DNA from: Sulfidibacterium sp964473395
GTDB lineage: Bacteria; Bacteroidota; Bacteroidia; Bacteroidales; F082
Reading direction: 5' to 3'
DNA: 64,000 nt
NCBI GenBank assembly: GCA_964473395.1
Contig: CAYYOW010000001.1
Coordinates: 17,551-81,550 of the forward strand
Positions 1-7,697 of this stretch are shown here, one piece after another. Position 1 is the first letter of the stretch; the number at the start of each line of letters is the position of its first letter. Under the pieces are notes generated by a model that saw nothing but the letters and a program-made list of their open reading frames with translations, searched no databases and was not told where the DNA came from. The translations under genes were made by a program, and so were the position numbers.

Positions 1-101
1 CGTGTGCGGTTCTGAATAACTTTATCGAAGAGCTGCCTCCGGTTTTCGGTAAGATATCCCGACAGAAAGTCTAAAAATTCATTTTTCGTTTGTATGTCCA
101 T
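1..101 (-). CDS. TrmH-family RNA 2'-O-methyltransferase, N-terminal fragment
   Basis: Only the first 33 codons are inside the window; the gene runs off the left edge. The ATG is the complement of positions 99-101. The peptide starts MDIQTKNEFLDFLSGYLTEN and continues with RRQLFDKVIQNRTR. This resembles the start of Bacteroidota SpoU/TrmH-type tRNA (guanosine-2'-O)-methyltransferases, where a short helical lead ending in ..NRTR precedes the SPOUT domain. The knotted SAM-binding domain itself is not visible, so the call rests on the N-terminal signature alone. It lies 115 bp downstream of the S9 peptidase gene on the same strand, and a small hairpin precedes its start codon. Confidence 0.6.
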   Translation of the reverse strand, partial: MDIQTKNEFLDFLSGYLTENRRQLFDKVIQNRT

Positions 102-117
102 ACGCGAAGCAGAACCA

Positions 118-132
118 GGGGACTCAGTCCCC
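118..132. repeat. GC-rich hairpin before the trmH-like start codon
   Basis: GGGGAC-TCA-GTCCCC is a perfect 6-bp inverted repeat with a 3-nt loop, 16 nt upstream of the start codon at 101. No T-run follows on the minus strand, so it is not a canonical terminator. It may be an mRNA structure near the ribosome entry site or a decaying terminator of the S9 gene. The rest of 102-216 shows nothing else. Confidence 0.5.
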
Positions 133-216
133 GGTCAATTATATTACCTCCTACAGAGGCTGATTAGTTATTGATTCGGAGCACATGATTATGAAACAGA
201 TATGGAATATATCATA

Positions 217-2802
217 CTAAAGATCTTTTTTCGGATACATTTCGTTCCACCACTGCGGCTGGTCTTTCAAGTATTTTGCCAGCCAGGCGAAAATGGTCTT
301 CTGCCATAAAATCCGCTTGTTGTAATCAACAATATGATGATTCTGACCTTTTATCTCCACAAATTTTACCGGACGTCCGAGTAGTTTCAGTGCAGTGTAA
401 AGCTGAATACTTTCGCCAGTGGGCACGTTGGTGTCGGCAGTTCCCTGAATAAGCAACATGGGTGTGTGGATTTTTTCTGCATTGAACAGCGGACTGTGGT
501 CAACGTAAAGTTTTTTGTTATTCCACGGGAAACTATTGGCGGAAGCCACAGAGCTGTACAAATAGCCCCAGTATCCCTGGCCCCAGTAAGAGCTAATGTC
601 GCTGATACCCGCGTGAGCAATGGCTGTGGTAAAAATGTCCGTTTGTGTTTGCAGCCACATTGTCATATACCCACCATAAGAGGCTCCGAGGCATCCAACG
701 GCATTCGGGTTAACCTGAGGATGAGCTTTGATAAATTTTTTGGTTCCTTCAATAATGTCGCTGGCATTTTCTTTGCCCCAGCCGTTTACATGTAGTGCCG
801 AGAAATCCTGACCATATCCGATAGCACCGCTGGGCTGGAGGTCATATACGATGTATCCCATGGCAGCAAATAGGTTTTTCGGGTAACGACCGCCGAAATC
901 TCTTGATGTAGGAACTGTTCCGCCATAGTAATAAACCAACAACGGGTATTTTTTACCGGGATTATAATCCGGTGGATAATAAATACGTCCTTGTATGGTA
1001 TATCCCTGTTTGTTTTTAAAATTCCAGTCTTCTGTTTTCCCGAATTTGATGTTGGCAAAAAATGTTTTTTCCGGATTGGCTATTTCCGATTGCTTGTTTT
1101 CTTTCAGATCGTACAGCCAGCCTGTAGTAGGGTAGGAGATGCTACTTCCCGAATAGCTCATAACCTGTGCTTTTGGAGCAAAGCTTACACCCGTTACCAC
1201 ATCCACATTCATAGATAGCCTTTTAAAATTATGGTTATCAGTATTATACTTCCAAATATCAACATAAGACCTATCTTGTGTCAGAAAGTAAATCTGATGA
1301 TCCGATGGATTCCACCAGGCATTTTCTATGGATGGATTGAAGTTTTTGGTTATAGGCTCTATTTTCTTGGTAGCAAGGGTATAGATGTAAGCCTGAATAT
1401 CGAAATCATTGGGAATTTTGGCTTTTTTCAAATGAATTCCGGCTCCGTCAAACATGGCGGCACTTCCGGTAACCAGCAATTGTTTCCCGTTTGGCGAATA
1501 AACAGCGCTGCCGCCAAAACTGGCATTCCAAAGGGTATCCACCTGTCCGTTTTTAAGATCCATCTGCATCATAACCTGTTTGGTATAAGGACGTTTTGAA
1601 TAGTAGGGGAAACTTTGTGAAAATAGAATATGGTTTTCGTCCTGCGAAATATCTTGTAGATTGTTGGTAAGATAGCCGTAAGTGAGTTGTTTGGTGCTGT
1701 GATCTGCCGGGCGAAACAGAAACAGTTGTGTACGTGTGCGATACCATGGCCAGCGATCGGGCATCCCCCGGAGTTCATAAACACCAGTTTTGTTTTTCTT
1801 ATATTTTTCGCGAACGGAATAGATGATGAAATCACCTTTCGGACTCCAGTTGTAACCCGAAAACTGCTTGGAAGTTTTCATTAAAAGCGTCTCTTTGTGC
1901 GTTTTTAGGTTATAGGCCATCAACGCGGAAGTAATTCCGTTTTTCGTTACATAACTGATATTATGTGTCCCTGGAATCCATTCTATCTGGCTTATGTCGC
2001 CATGACGTGACGAAAACAAAACCTGATTTGTTTTAGAGTTCCTTACTTCGACCCTGTTGACAGTCTTCCCTTTGGGAGGATAGGCCTCAGAATACCGCAA
2101 CAAAATCAGGCTGCCATCATCGCAAAGGGCTGTTGCCGTAAGTTTCTGTCCGAGTAGAATATGTGAAATATCTAAAAATTGCGTGTCTGTTAAAGAGGCT
2201 GTTATAGCTTTGGTGGTGAAAGACTTGGTATACGACAGGGAGACTTTTACAGGCATGACAGGCGTTGTACCTTTCTTCACAAGTGATTTTACAACAACAA
2301 GATATCGCCCTTTTTCAAGTTTTAATGAGGCATCTTTTGTAACCGGCTTGTTATCGGTGCTATAGTTGAAGGTCTTCTTCTCGCCCTTTACAAAAACTTC
2401 AAAAGGAAGCTTGCTTTCGGCTTTTAGTTCCAATTTCACAAACCGGTTTGCATTTAAATAAAAGGCCTGCCAGTAAATGGCGTACGGTGCAGAATTATTG
2501 ATTTTCAATGCTGTTTGAGCCATAGTCGTTTCCCATCTCAGCGTTTCGTTGGCATTTTTCAGAAAGATTTTTCCCATTTTGGGGTCGGAAACTTTCTTCT
2601 GGGAAAATTTCAGTAAGTCAACAGGCTGAAAAGTTTTTCCTTCCAGGTTCGGTTTGTTATTAAAGGCAGGTAATTGGACATCGAGAGGTCCTGCAACTAG
2701 AAATTGTTTTACCTGTACGTCATAGTTTACCGTGTCCTGAGCAAATCCGGCTCCTCCAAGTAAAAAAAGGAATCCGATAAAAAATATTCTGATTTTATAC
2801 AT
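217..2802 (-). CDS. Exported S9-family (prolyl oligopeptidase/DPP-like) serine peptidase
   Basis: An exported serine peptidase of about 861 aa, probably cleaving peptides in the periplasm. The start was placed at 2802 (MYKIRIFF..) rather than the longer frame from 2874 because it gives a clean signal peptide ending near GFAQ. Residues from about 230 to 600 look like the beta-propeller typical of S9, with repeated YSPNGKQ-type and WSPKGDF-type blades. The C-terminal alpha/beta hydrolase domain has the nucleophile in GASYGGY (Ser about 708), Asp about 790 in GTADTNVP and His about 822-823 in GQNHHIVD, so the triad is intact. It starts 1 bp after the stop of the exported protein upstream, so the two form an operon. 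No T9SS sorting domain is seen. The exact S9 subfamily and substrate are not known. Confidence 0.9.
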   Translation of the reverse strand: MYKIRIFFIGFLFLLGGAGFAQDTVNYDVQVKQFLVAGPLDVQLPAFNNKPNLEGKTFQPVDLLKFSQKKVSDPKMGKIFLKNANETLRWETTMAQTALKINNSAPYAIYWQAFYLNANRFVKLELKAESKLPFEVFVKGEKKTFNYSTDNKPVTKDASLKLEKGRYLVVVKSLVKKGTTPVMPVKVSLSYTKSFTTKAITASLTDTQFLDISHILLGQKLTATALCDDGSLILLRYSEAYPPKGKTVNRVEVRNSKTNQVLFSSRHGDISQIEWIPGTHNISYVTKNGITSALMAYNLKTHKETLLMKTSKQFSGYNWSPKGDFIIYSVREKYKKNKTGVYELRGMPDRWPWYRTRTQLFLFRPADHSTKQLTYGYLTNNLQDISQDENHILFSQSFPYYSKRPYTKQVMMQMDLKNGQVDTLWNASFGGSAVYSPNGKQLLVTGSAAMFDGAGIHLKKAKIPNDFDIQAYIYTLATKKIEPITKNFNPSIENAWWNPSDHQIYFLTQDRSYVDIWKYNTDNHNFKRLSMNVDVVTGVSFAPKAQVMSYSGSSISYPTTGWLYDLKENKQSEIANPEKTFFANIKFGKTEDWNFKNKQGYTIQGRIYYPPDYNPGKKYPLLVYYYGGTVPTSRDFGGRYPKNLFAAMGYIVYDLQPSGAIGYGQDFSALHVNGWGKENASDIIEGTKKFIKAHPQVNPNAVGCLGASYGGYMTMWLQTQTDIFTTAIAHAGISDISSYWGQGYWGYLYSSVASANSFPWNNKKLYVDHSPLFNAEKIHTPMLLIQGTADTNVPTGESIQLYTALKLLGRPVKFVEIKGQNHHIVDYNKRILWQKTIFAWLAKYLKDQPQWWNEMYPKKDL

Positions 2803-2803
2803 A

Positions 2804-3700
2804 TTAATATAGATTTTGATTAATATCGTTGTTGTGGGGAAGCTGCGGCAGACCGTCGTCTGTTGAGCCGTCATCCGGTGTTAGATTCTTAGGGTTAAGG
2901 ATATTGTTTTTCATATCCAGAATCATGATGTTCTCAAGACTTGTCTTAACATAGCCCGGAGGAGTCTGAAAAATGGCTTGCGGGATATTCATCTTTCTAA
3001 CTTTAGTGACTTTCGTAACGAGTTTGTTGCCGTCAGTGGTATAATTGACAGATTTCAAAACAATACCTTCCTCCAGTAACCTCATATAATCTTTGCTTCG
3101 GCTCAGACTGGTTTGAATGGTAAAAGGATTCATAGCCCTGCTAAATGCCATAATCCGCTCAATATTGGCTTCATGATATGGTTTTACCTTTTGGGTTACC
3201 CACACGTGCTGCTTGACAATGCTGTCGATAATAATTTCATATTCTGTACCTGGATAACCGAGAAGCGTATCCCTTTGGCCTGTCTTTCTAACAGTCACAT
3301 CCGGGAAAACCCTCAGGCTATCCGGTTTTGCCTGATTTCGCTTAAAAGATGCCAGTGCTTGTTTTATATCTTGTTTTTTTTGTTCGGGGGCGAAGGCCAG
3401 CAGTTTGGTCAGCTGTCCTTCGGCCATCTCGGCGGTCGTTTTATTCAAATCTTCGGCAGTTCCCTGCCAGTAGGCCCTGTGCTGCGCAAAAATAAGTGTA
3501 ATAAGTTTTTTGTTAAAATTGATTATGCTGATGGAGGTCGGCTTGTCGATTCGGATAATGCTGTCCTGAATAAAGGTAGTACTAAAAGATTTGTTTCCGA
3601 AACTATCGCTGCTTTGTGTCGTAATGACCCATCCAGCTTCAGCTGTCTGTGCAAAGGCCAGAAACAAAAGTATTGTCCAGAAAAAAGCTGTTTTCCACAT
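2804..3700 (-). CDS. Exported protein of unknown function (DUF4412-like)
   Basis: A 298-aa protein with a signal peptide (cleavage near AEAGW, about residue 22). The mature part reads like a small beta-rich periplasmic protein: it opens with a segment asking for a bound or unfolded ligand (FGNKSFSTTFIQDSIIRID) and has a GYPGTEYEI strand about residue 150. This pattern recalls exported DUF4412-type proteins of Bacteroidota, but I cannot assign the family firmly. The C-terminus is Asn/Asp/Pro rich (TPDDGSTDDGLPQLPHNNDI) and disordered-looking. It is the first gene of an operon with the S9 peptidase, which begins 1 bp after its stop, suggesting a partner or substrate-handling role. The -7 box at 3756-3763 serves the pair. 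Confidence 0.7.
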   Translation of the reverse strand: MWKTAFFWTILLFLAFAQTAEAGWVITTQSSDSFGNKSFSTTFIQDSIIRIDKPTSISIINFNKKLITLIFAQHRAYWQGTAEDLNKTTAEMAEGQLTKLLAFAPEQKKQDIKQALASFKRNQAKPDSLRVFPDVTVRKTGQRDTLLGYPGTEYEIIIDSIVKQHVWVTQKVKPYHEANIERIMAFSRAMNPFTIQTSLSRSKDYMRLLEEGIVLKSVNYTTDGNKLVTKVTKVRKMNIPQAIFQTPPGYVKTSLENIMILDMKNNILNPKNLTPDDGSTDDGLPQLPHNNDINQNLY

Positions 3701-3755
3701 AAATAATTGTTAAATACCTGTTTAAAAAAATGGATTCTTCAAATTTTCAGCGTAA

Positions 3756-3763
3756 CAAATGTA
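3756..3763 (-). promoter_or_regulatory. -7 box for the exported-protein/S9 peptidase operon
   Basis: On the minus strand this reads TACATTTG, a full match to the Bacteroidota TAnnTTTG box, 55 nt upstream of the start codon at 3700. No convincing -33 TTTG is seen. Confidence 0.5.
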
Positions 3764-3790
3764 CACGAAATTCTCTCACCCTGAATTACC

Positions 3791-3818
3791 CGCGTAAAAG
3801 GTGAAAAAAAATTACGCG
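3791..3818. repeat. Inverted repeat, possible operator
   Basis: CGCGTAA (3791-3797) and TTACGCG (3812-3818) form a perfect 7-bp inverted repeat with a 14-nt spacer in the 270-bp divergent intergenic region. It lies immediately upstream of where the -33 region of the minus-strand promoter should be. The rest of 3701-3971 is AT-rich, with an A/T hairpin at 3850-3869 and the two promoters. Confidence 0.45.
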
Positions 3819-3940
3819 AGAGTACGGCTGTTTCTTCTGTGAAACTTTATTTTGAAATTTTTTTCAAAAAAAATCAGTATTTTCACCGGGAAAGGCAAAA
3901 AAAATTGCGGCTTGTTATTTTATTATACCGAATAAAAATA

Positions 3941-3948
3941 TACTTTTG
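3941..3948 (+). promoter_or_regulatory. -7 box for the TPR membrane protein gene
   Basis: TACTTTTG matches TAnnTTTG and ends 23 nt before the ATG at 3972. No clear -33 box at the usual distance. Confidence 0.5.
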
Positions 3949-3971
3949 CAAACTCAAAAAAAATCCGTACA

Positions 3972-4673
3972 ATGTCGAAAAAGAAACAAAAAGAAAAGAA
4001 AACACAGCAGCAGTTTGAGAATATTGAAGAATCTCTTTCCAGAACAGAAGAATATATTGTTGAACACCAGAAGCTTCTAACTATTATCGTGGCTATTTTG
4101 GTTGTCATTGTTTTGGGATTTTTTGGTCTTAAAAAATATTATCTGCAACCGAAAGAGAAGGAGGCGCAGGAACAAATTTACCCTGCACAGCATTATTTCC
4201 AGGCCGATTCTCTGGACAAAGCCCTTTACGGTGATGGAAACAACCTCGGCTTTGTGGATATTGCCAAAACTTATAGCATCACCAAAGCCGGGAATTTGGC
4301 TAATTATTACGCCGGCATTTGTTTCCTGAAAAAAGGGAATTATGGTAGTGCCGTCAAGTACCTGAAAAAATTTGACAGTGATGATGAAATTGTTGGTCCC
4401 ATGGCTAAAGGAGCCCTTGGCGATGCCTATCTGGAGGAAGGGAAAAAAGCCGAAGCGGTTACCTCCTATATGGAAGCTGCCAATCTGAAAAATAATGAGT
4501 TTACCAGTCCGATGTTTTTACTCAGGGCCGGCGAGGTAAACGAAGATATAGGAAATTACGATCAAGCCATTGTAGTATATAAACGCATTCAGCAGGAATA
4601 TTCTAAAAGTGTGGAAGCCAGAAATATTCAAAAATATATTGCCCGGGCCGAGGCGTTGAAAAAGAATAAATAA
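3972..4673 (+). CDS. Membrane-anchored tetratricopeptide repeat protein (YfgM-like layout)
   Basis: A 233-aa protein with a Lys/Gln-rich cytoplasmic head, one transmembrane helix at about residues 35-56 (LLTIIVAILVVIVLGFFGL) and a TPR region after it. TPR-like helices include NYYAGICFLKKGNYGSAVKY, AKGALGDAYLEEGKKAEAV and LRAGEVNEDIGNYDQAIVVY. This N-in, C-out layout with C-terminal TPRs is like YfgM, an ancillary SecYEG/chaperone-network protein, but that is inferred from architecture only. It is a single-gene unit: own -7 box upstream and a strong terminator right after the stop. Confidence 0.85.
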   Translation: MSKKKQKEKKTQQQFENIEESLSRTEEYIVEHQKLLTIIVAILVVIVLGFFGLKKYYLQPKEKEAQEQIYPAQHYFQADSLDKALYGDGNNLGFVDIAKTYSITKAGNLANYYAGICFLKKGNYGSAVKYLKKFDSDDEIVGPMAKGALGDAYLEEGKKAEAVTSYMEAANLKNNEFTSPMFLLRAGEVNEDIGNYDQAIVVYKRIQQEYSKSVEARNIQKYIARAEALKKNK

Positions 4674-4690
4674 CAAAAGATTTTCTCAAA

Positions 4691-4725
4691 AAAAAACCTG
4701 ATGGAAATCCATCAGGTTTTTTTAT
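4691..4725 (+). terminator. Intrinsic terminator after the TPR gene
   Basis: CCTGATGG (4697-4704) pairs with CCATCAGG (4709-4716), and the stem extends through flanking A and T runs. An 8-nt T-run follows on the plus strand. Confidence 0.9.
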
Positions 4726-4762
4726 TTCCGTACTTTCGTAACAAAACTGAAACCGGGAGGTT

Positions 4763-5737
4763 ATGAAAAGAAAAATAGATCTCAGAATTGTATTTATGGG
4801 GACACCCGATTTTGCTGTATCCTCTCTGAAAGCTTTATTGGACGCTGATTATAATATTGTTGCCGTCATAACTGCACCGGATAAACCAGCAGGGCGGGGA
4901 AAGAAAATAAGCCAACCGGCAGTGAAAAGATATGCTGTGGGACAAGGTTTGAAAGTTTTGCAACCCCCTAAGTTAAAAAACCCGGAGTTTTTGAAAGAAT
5001 TAAAGTCGCTGAAAGCTGACTTGCAGGTGGTGGTGGCTTTCCGGATGCTTCCGGAGCAGGTTTGGGACATGCCACCTATGGGAACCATCAACCTGCATGC
5101 CTCTCTTTTGCCGCAATACCGCGGAGCAGCGCCCATTCATCATGCCATCATCAATGGTGAAAAAGAGACGGGACTAACCACATTCCTACTTCAAAAAGAG
5201 ATTGATACGGGGAATATTTTGTTCCGGAAAAAGCTGGAAATAGGTCCGGAGGAAACCGTAGGCGAACTGCATGACCGGATGATGGTTGCCGGTGGACAGC
5301 TGCTGGTGGAAACCATCGAAAGACTTTGTAAAGGCGGAGTTGTCCCTATTGACCAGAATCAGCTTATTCCATCCGGAATCGTACTAAAACCTGCTCCAAA
5401 AATTTTCAAAGAAAACTGCCGGATCAGATGGAATAACGACTTGGATACTGTGCATAATTTTATCCGTGGTCTTAGTCCGTATCCATGTGCTTTTTCTATG
5501 CTTACCTCTCCCGATGGAGAGAGTATTATCATGAAAATTTATAAAGCCTCACGGGAAAAAAGTCCCCGGCAGTTTCATCCCGGAACCATTTTTACGGATG
5601 GCAATACCTACGTAAAAGTGGCTGTTGTAGATGGCTTCATCCGGCTTCATGAGCTACAACTGGCAGGCAAAAAGAGGTTGCAAATCGCAGAATTTCTACG
5701 TGGTTTTACCATCAACGATAGCTGGCACTTTGCCTGA
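4763..5737 (+). CDS. fmt: Methionyl-tRNA formyltransferase
   Basis: Formylates Met-tRNA(fMet) with 10-formyl-THF in the cytoplasm to make the initiator tRNA. The 324-aa length is normal for the family. The N-terminal Rossmann-like formyltransferase domain opens with FMGTPDFAVSSL. The catalytic Asn110-x-His112 lies in INLHASLLPQYRG, and the partner Asp148 is in KEIDTGNIL. The C-terminal tRNA-binding domain begins about residue 215. A GGGAGG stretch sits just before the ATG at 4763, one of the few Shine-Dalgarno-like sites in this window. It stands alone between a terminator and the hup promoter region. Confidence 0.97.
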   Translation: MKRKIDLRIVFMGTPDFAVSSLKALLDADYNIVAVITAPDKPAGRGKKISQPAVKRYAVGQGLKVLQPPKLKNPEFLKELKSLKADLQVVVAFRMLPEQVWDMPPMGTINLHASLLPQYRGAAPIHHAIINGEKETGLTTFLLQKEIDTGNILFRKKLEIGPEETVGELHDRMMVAGGQLLVETIERLCKGGVVPIDQNQLIPSGIVLKPAPKIFKENCRIRWNNDLDTVHNFIRGLSPYPCAFSMLTSPDGESIIMKIYKASREKSPRQFHPGTIFTDGNTYVKVAVVDGFIRLHELQLAGKKRLQIAEFLRGFTINDSWHFA

Positions 5738-5836
5738 AAAAGTGCCTTCAGCCCTTGTCTTTAGCCTGTTTAGCCCGATCTTATTAACAAAATAAGGGAT
5801 TTATCAACATTTCCTGACTTTTTTTAGCATATATCC

Positions 5837-5866
5837 TTGCATTTGATTAATTTACCACTATATTTG
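5837..5866 (+). promoter_or_regulatory. hup promoter
   Basis: TTG at 5837-5839, a 19-nt spacer and TATATTTG at 5859-5866 match the Bacteroidota -33/-7 pattern. The 5' UTR would be about 35 nt before the ATG at 5907. Confidence 0.65.
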
Positions 5867-5906
5867 TTACATCAATTGTTTAAATGTTAATTAAAAATTA
5901 AAAATT

Positions 5907-6179
5907 ATGAACAAAGCTGAATTGATTGACGCTATGGCTGCAGGTGCCGGCTTAAGCAAAGCAGATGCTAAAAAAGCTCTCGATGCTTTTGTTGGTTCCA
6001 CCACTGATGCACTCAAAAAAGGTGAACGTGTTGCATTGGTAGGATTCGGATCTTTTTCTGTTTCCACCCGCTCGGCCAGGAAAGGCCGCAACCCCCAGAC
6101 GGGTAAAGAAATTAGCATCCCTGCTAAAAAAGTTGTTAAATTTAAAGCAGGTGCTGACTTATCAAAAGGTGTAAAATAA
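5907..6179 (+). CDS. HU-family nucleoid DNA-binding protein
   Basis: A 90-aa histone-like protein that binds and bends DNA as a dimer. The N-terminal helical part (MNKAELIDAMAAGAGLSKAD) is followed by GFGSFSVSTRSARKGRNPQT, the conserved loop and arm with the tip motif RNPQTG. Length and motifs match HU/IHF proteins fully. Monocistronic: strong upstream promoter and an intrinsic terminator 22 bp after the stop, as expected for an abundant protein. Confidence 0.97.
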   Translation: MNKAELIDAMAAGAGLSKADAKKALDAFVGSTTDALKKGERVALVGFGSFSVSTRSARKGRNPQTGKEISIPAKKVVKFKAGADLSKGVK

Positions 6180-6200
6180 TTGCATCTTTACTTCAGTAGA

Positions 6201-6234
6201 AACGTCTGGTATTTTCGTGCCGGACGTTTTTTTT
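6201..6234 (+). terminator. Intrinsic terminator after the HU gene
   Basis: AACGTCTGG (6201-6209) pairs with CCGGACGTT (6220-6228) with one G-T wobble, followed by a T-run. The 3' end of the convergent glycosylase gene (stop at 6233) abuts it. Confidence 0.88.
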
Positions 6235-6850
6235 ATACCTTCTTTCCTCTACTCATCACAGGCCGATAACCGAGGTGTTTCAAAATGAAACGATAGGGGA
6301 GTCCCGCATCTTCTCCGGCATAATCGACACCCACACGGGACGCTACAATAATTTGTGCCTCCTGTGGGACAAATCCGTCATCGGCTATCCAGAGTATATT
6401 TCCTGCCAGAGAAACAGCATTATACTGCCGTGTAATACCCAGCGCCTGACAAACTTTGGCCGGGCCGTTGGTAAGCAGTTTCCCACCGAAGAGCATCTTG
6501 CGACGAATTTGCTGTGTTTCAATTCCTTCCGTGGCGATAATTCCCCGTATAAGCACGGCATGGGGAACATCTCTTCCAGCAGTTACCACATTAACCAGAT
6601 GATGCATACCGTAAGTGAAATAAACATAACTAACACCACCAGCAAGATACATGATTTCAGTACGTACGGTGCGTCTTCCGTTATAAGCATGTGAGGCACG
6701 GTCAGTTACTCCGGCGTAGGCTTCGGTTTCTGTAATCATTCCACCACAAAGATGGCCATCAATATGACTGAAAAAATATTTACCTAACAACAACCGGGCA
6801 ATTGTCACCACATCGGGTTGCCGATAAAAAGAGAGGGGTAACTTCTTCAC
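6233..6850 (-). CDS. 3-methyladenine DNA glycosylase (AAG/MPG family)
   Basis: Excises alkylated purines such as 3-methyladenine in base-excision repair. The 205-aa length is typical for bacterial members. ITETEAYAG carries the catalytic Glu (about 41), matching IVETEAY of human AAG. RASHAYNGRRTVRTEIMY and YVYFTYGMHHLVNVVT are the DNA-intercalating and base-pocket segments of the family, and VLIRGIIATEG follows. Convergent with hup; the barrel protein gene lies upstream on the same strand (13-bp gap to its stop), so the two may be co-transcribed. Confidence 0.95.
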   Translation of the reverse strand: MKKLPLSFYRQPDVVTIARLLLGKYFFSHIDGHLCGGMITETEAYAGVTDRASHAYNGRRTVRTEIMYLAGGVSYVYFTYGMHHLVNVVTAGRDVPHAVLIRGIIATEGIETQQIRRKMLFGGKLLTNGPAKVCQALGITRQYNAVSLAGNILWIADDGFVPQEAQIIVASRVGVDYAGEDAGLPYRFILKHLGYRPVMSRGKKV

Positions 6851-6863
6851 ATCCCCAATTTTA

Positions 6864-7580
6864 TTATAAATAATAAGTGTAGCCCAGGCTGGCCGTGATA
6901 TACATCAAGCTCATTTTTATACTCCTATCGTACAATTTTCCATCGTAACCGGTACCGATTACATGTTTAAAATTAGTTTTAGAATTAAGGATTCTTCCTT
7001 CGATAAAGAAGCCGTGATGACTCGCTCTGAAATTAATTTTTGTCTCCATACCGTAAGCAAAAGAAAATGCTTTGCTGCGCTGCCGATAATAAGTGGAGGA
7101 CGGATTGGGGCCGGGAGGTATAATACTGGTAACAGTAATCTGATATGCAGGGGAATATGTCACCATAGCACCGACCAGTGGAGCAAGGTCCCACGATACT
7201 TTATTTCCCAATGGTACGTGCAAATAATACCTCAGATAAATACCACCCAGGGTCCAGCCATTGGAGCTGAAATATTCCTTTTGTGTATCGTCCAATACAT
7301 TTCTATAGTACTTGTCCAGCTTATTCATACTGTATTTTGCAGAACAGACCTCTACATCAACACCCAGCCCGAAATAGTCAGATAATTGATAGTCGTACGA
7401 AACCTGAATGTGAATACCATTTCCGGCAACACCCGAAGAGCTGTCAGCCAGATTATTATTGCCCAAATCGCTCAAAGGGAACATGGCGCCGGCCGAAATG
7501 GCAAAAGTTTGCTTTCCTGCCTGTCCATACATCATAACCGATAGCAGGACGAAAAAGAGTAATAAGGCTGATTTTTTCAT
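6864..7580 (-). CDS. Outer-membrane beta-barrel protein
   Basis: A 238-aa exported protein; the start was set at 7580 (MKKSALLLFF..), dropping 8 residues, because it gives a standard signal peptide ending near MYGQ. The mature sequence is a run of amphipathic strands with Gly and aromatic girdle residues (FAISAGAMFPLSDLG, IQVSYDYQLSDYFGLGVDVE, GGIYLRYYLHVPLG) and ends in MYITASLGYTYYL. The terminal aromatic strand is typical of 8-stranded outer-membrane barrels. Ligand and function are unknown. It has its own promoter at 7602-7632. Confidence 0.8.
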   Translation of the reverse strand: MKKSALLLFFVLLSVMMYGQAGKQTFAISAGAMFPLSDLGNNNLADSSSGVAGNGIHIQVSYDYQLSDYFGLGVDVEVCSAKYSMNKLDKYYRNVLDDTQKEYFSSNGWTLGGIYLRYYLHVPLGNKVSWDLAPLVGAMVTYSPAYQITVTSIIPPGPNPSSTYYRQRSKAFSFAYGMETKINFRASHHGFFIEGRILNSKTNFKHVIGTGYDGKLYDRSIKMSLMYITASLGYTYYL

Positions 7581-7601
7581 GTTGAATCCTATATGTTTTA
7601 G

Positions 7602-7632
7602 CAAAAGTAAGGTATCTGGGGCTAAATTGCAA
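7602..7632 (-). promoter_or_regulatory. Promoter of the beta-barrel gene
   Basis: On the minus strand: TTG (7632-7630), 20-nt spacer, TACTTTTG (7609-7602), ending 21 nt before the start at 7580. This supports the chosen start. Confidence 0.6.
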
Positions 7633-7697
7633 CCGTACCCGAAATAAATAGGTTTGTGGTGAACTGACGCTTATAAAGACAATCAGGAAGGCCCTCT

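Noticed and set aside
3113..3706. 197-codon open frame on the plus strand
   Set aside because: Antisense to the 298-aa exported protein gene; no motif.
3850..3869. TTTTGAAA-TTTT-TTTCAAAA hairpin
   Set aside because: A/T-only-like stem with no GC core, between divergent promoters; not a credible terminator.
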